A stretch of DNA of 8,603 bases. Origin: Flavobacteriaceae bacterium (lineage in GTDB: Bacteria; Bacteroidota; Bacteroidia; Flavobacteriales; Flavobacteriaceae). A program made the translations under genes and the position numbers. The notes beneath the pieces were generated by a model that was not told the DNA's origin, made no database searches, and saw only the letters and a list, made by a program, of their open reading frames with translations. This document shows positions 7,673-8,603 of this stretch, piece by piece. Numbering within the stretch: the first letter of the stretch is position 1; every line of letters begins with the position of its first letter. Location: positions 1 through 8,603 of the forward strand of contig JAUYUF010000325.1 of assembly GCA_030694835.1 (NCBI GenBank), in the 5' to 3' direction.

Positions 7673-7703
7673 ATTTAAAAAGAAAGCGACCCGAAGGTCG
7701 CTT
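7673..7703 (-). terminator. Intrinsic terminator of the nucleoside transporter gene (UUCG loop)
   Basis: On the minus strand, 6 nt after the transporter stop codon, an 8 bp perfect stem AAGCGACC/GGTCGCTT (7696-7703 paired with 7684-7691) encloses the tetraloop TTCG closed by a C-G pair, an unusually stable RNA loop. It is followed by a T-rich run (TCTTTTT). This is a textbook Rho-independent terminator and separates the transporter transcript from thyA. Read on the plus strand, the hairpin has no T-run after it, so it acts in one direction. Confidence 0.92.
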
Positions 7704-7709
7704 GAAAAT

Positions 7710-8603
7710 TTATCCGATTAACATTCCAGCGATGGTGGCTGATAATAAAGAGGCTAAAGAACCTCCAATTAAGGCTTTCATCCCAAATTCTGATAATGTT
7801 TTTCGTTGTCCTGGAGCTAATGAACCAATCCCTCCAATCTGAATTCCAATAGAGGCAAAATTGGCAAATCCACATAACATATAAGTTGCCATAATTATTG
7901 ACTTTTCATAGGTTAAATGCAAGCCAGTAGCAACATCTTTTAATTCTGCTAATTGGATATATCCAACAAATTCACTGGCAACTAATTTAATTCCTAATAA
8001 TTGCCCCATTAACATCATATCTTGTTGTGCTACACCAATCAACCACATCAGTGGAGAAAAAATAGTTCCCAAAATAGCTTCTAAAGAGAAAGAAGCATAA
8101 GGTGAGTTAGCCGCAACCCATTCATTTAAGTTAGTAATATTTCCAAACCAACCTAATATACCGTTAATCATGGCGATAAAAGCTATAAAAACAAGTAACA
8201 TCGCAGCCACATTAACGGCTAATTTCAACCCTTCTGTTGTTCCGTTGGCAATAGCATCCAATATATTCGCACCAATTTTATCGTGTGAAATATGTACATC
8301 CATATCAATTTCATCAACCTGTGGATATAAAATTTTTGAAATTACAATGGCTCCAGGAGCTGCCATTACAGAAGCTGCTAATAAATGTTTTGCAAACATC
8401 AAGCGTAATACTGGATCATCTCCACCCAAGAAACCGATATAAGCAGCTAATACTCCGCCAGCCACTGTTGCCATTCCACCTATCATCACTAAAAGGATTT
8501 CTGAACGTGTCATTTTTTCCAAATAGGCTTTAATCATTAATGGCGCTTCTGTTTGACCTAAAAAGATATTACCAGCAACTGATAAACTTTCAGCACCTGA
8601 AAT
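7710..8603 (-). CDS. NupC-type concentrative nucleoside transporter (CNT family), N-terminal part outside the window
   Basis: The frame is open to the right edge of the window, so only the C-terminal 297 residues are seen; a full CNT protein is about 400 or more, so roughly the first third is missing. The Met at 8537 is internal. The fragment opens with ISGAESLSVAGNIFLGQTEAPL: GQTEAP is the nucleoside-binding signature of the first hairpin of CNT proteins. Later come SEFVGYIQL (Glu at fragment residue 211, equivalent to the substrate-contacting Glu332 of the Vibrio cholerae protein) and YMLCGFANFASIGIQIGGIG (Asn248 and Ser251, equivalent to Asn368 and Ser371), then several further hydrophobic helices. 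It is an inner-membrane symporter that takes up nucleosides with Na+ or H+; the coupling ion and base preference cannot be read here. It ends 83 bp before thyA and has its own terminator. The function fits pyrimidine salvage beside de novo dTMP synthesis. Confidence 0.93.
   Translation of the reverse strand: MSGAESLSVAGNIFLGQTEAPLMIKAYLEKMTRSEILLVMIGGMATVAGGVLAAYIGFLGGDDPVLRLMFAKHLLAASVMAAPGAIVISKILYPQVDEIDMDVHISHDKIGANILDAIANGTTEGLKLAVNVAAMLLVFIAFIAMINGILGWFGNITNLNEWVAANSPYASFSLEAILGTIFSPLMWLIGVAQQDMMLMGQLLGIKLVASEFVGYIQLAELKDVATGLHLTYEKSIIMATYMLCGFANFASIGIQIGGIGSLAPGQRKTLSEFGMKALIGGSLASLLSATIAGMLIG

Noticed and set aside
7675..7875. Minus-strand open frame of 66 codons over the end of the transporter gene and its terminator
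   Set aside because: It is in another frame from the conserved transporter sequence and runs through the terminator hairpin.
8170..8533. Two plus-strand open frames opposite the nucleoside transporter gene
   Set aside because: They are antisense to a clear CNT transporter and overlap each other in different frames; no start context or motif supports them.
1..8603. CRISPR array, tRNA, insertion sequence, prophage or defence genes
   Set aside because: No regularly spaced repeats, tRNA-like folds, inverted-repeat-bounded transposase or phage or defence motifs were seen in any region.

Overview
The window looks like part of a chromosome from a low-GC member of the Bacteroidota, most likely a flavobacterium. 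The evidence is the protein families present: a GLPGLI-family protein, outer-membrane barrels with a carboxypeptidase-regulatory-like N-terminus, and a 2TM-domain protein. No gene has a clear Shine-Dalgarno sequence, and the putative signal peptides end in the Tyr-Ser-Gln type cleavage context common in flavobacteria. No RNA gene, insertion sequence, CRISPR array or phage gene is visible.

Left half (1-5901, plus strand) is a cell-envelope locus of three genes in one direction. The first is a large outer-membrane beta-barrel protein of the TonB-receptor-like type, cut at its 5' end by the window edge. The second is a secreted GLPGLI-family protein. The third is a second large barrel protein, complete, with signal peptide, carboxypeptidase-regulatory-like domain, plug-like domain and barrel. 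The third gene overlaps the end of the GLPGLI gene by 8 bp and appears to start at TTG. The two barrel proteins are distant paralogues, best seen in the plug-like region. The locus is probably an operon for surface transport or assembly, but its substrate cannot be read from the sequence.

Right half (5930-8603, minus strand, convergent with the left half) is housekeeping. In transcription order it holds a CNT-family nucleoside transporter (NupC type, cut by the right edge), a strong intrinsic terminator with a UUCG loop, then a tight cluster of thyA, a small 2TM membrane protein, and folA. Thymidylate synthase turns dUMP into dTMP and leaves dihydrofolate. Dihydrofolate reductase regenerates tetrahydrofolate, so thyA and folA form the two steps of one cycle. 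The transporter brings in nucleosides and fits the same theme, although the terminator separates it from thyA.

I see no clear sign of a wholly new system. The least understood part is the barrel/GLPGLI/barrel locus, followed by the 2TM protein embedded between thyA and folA.
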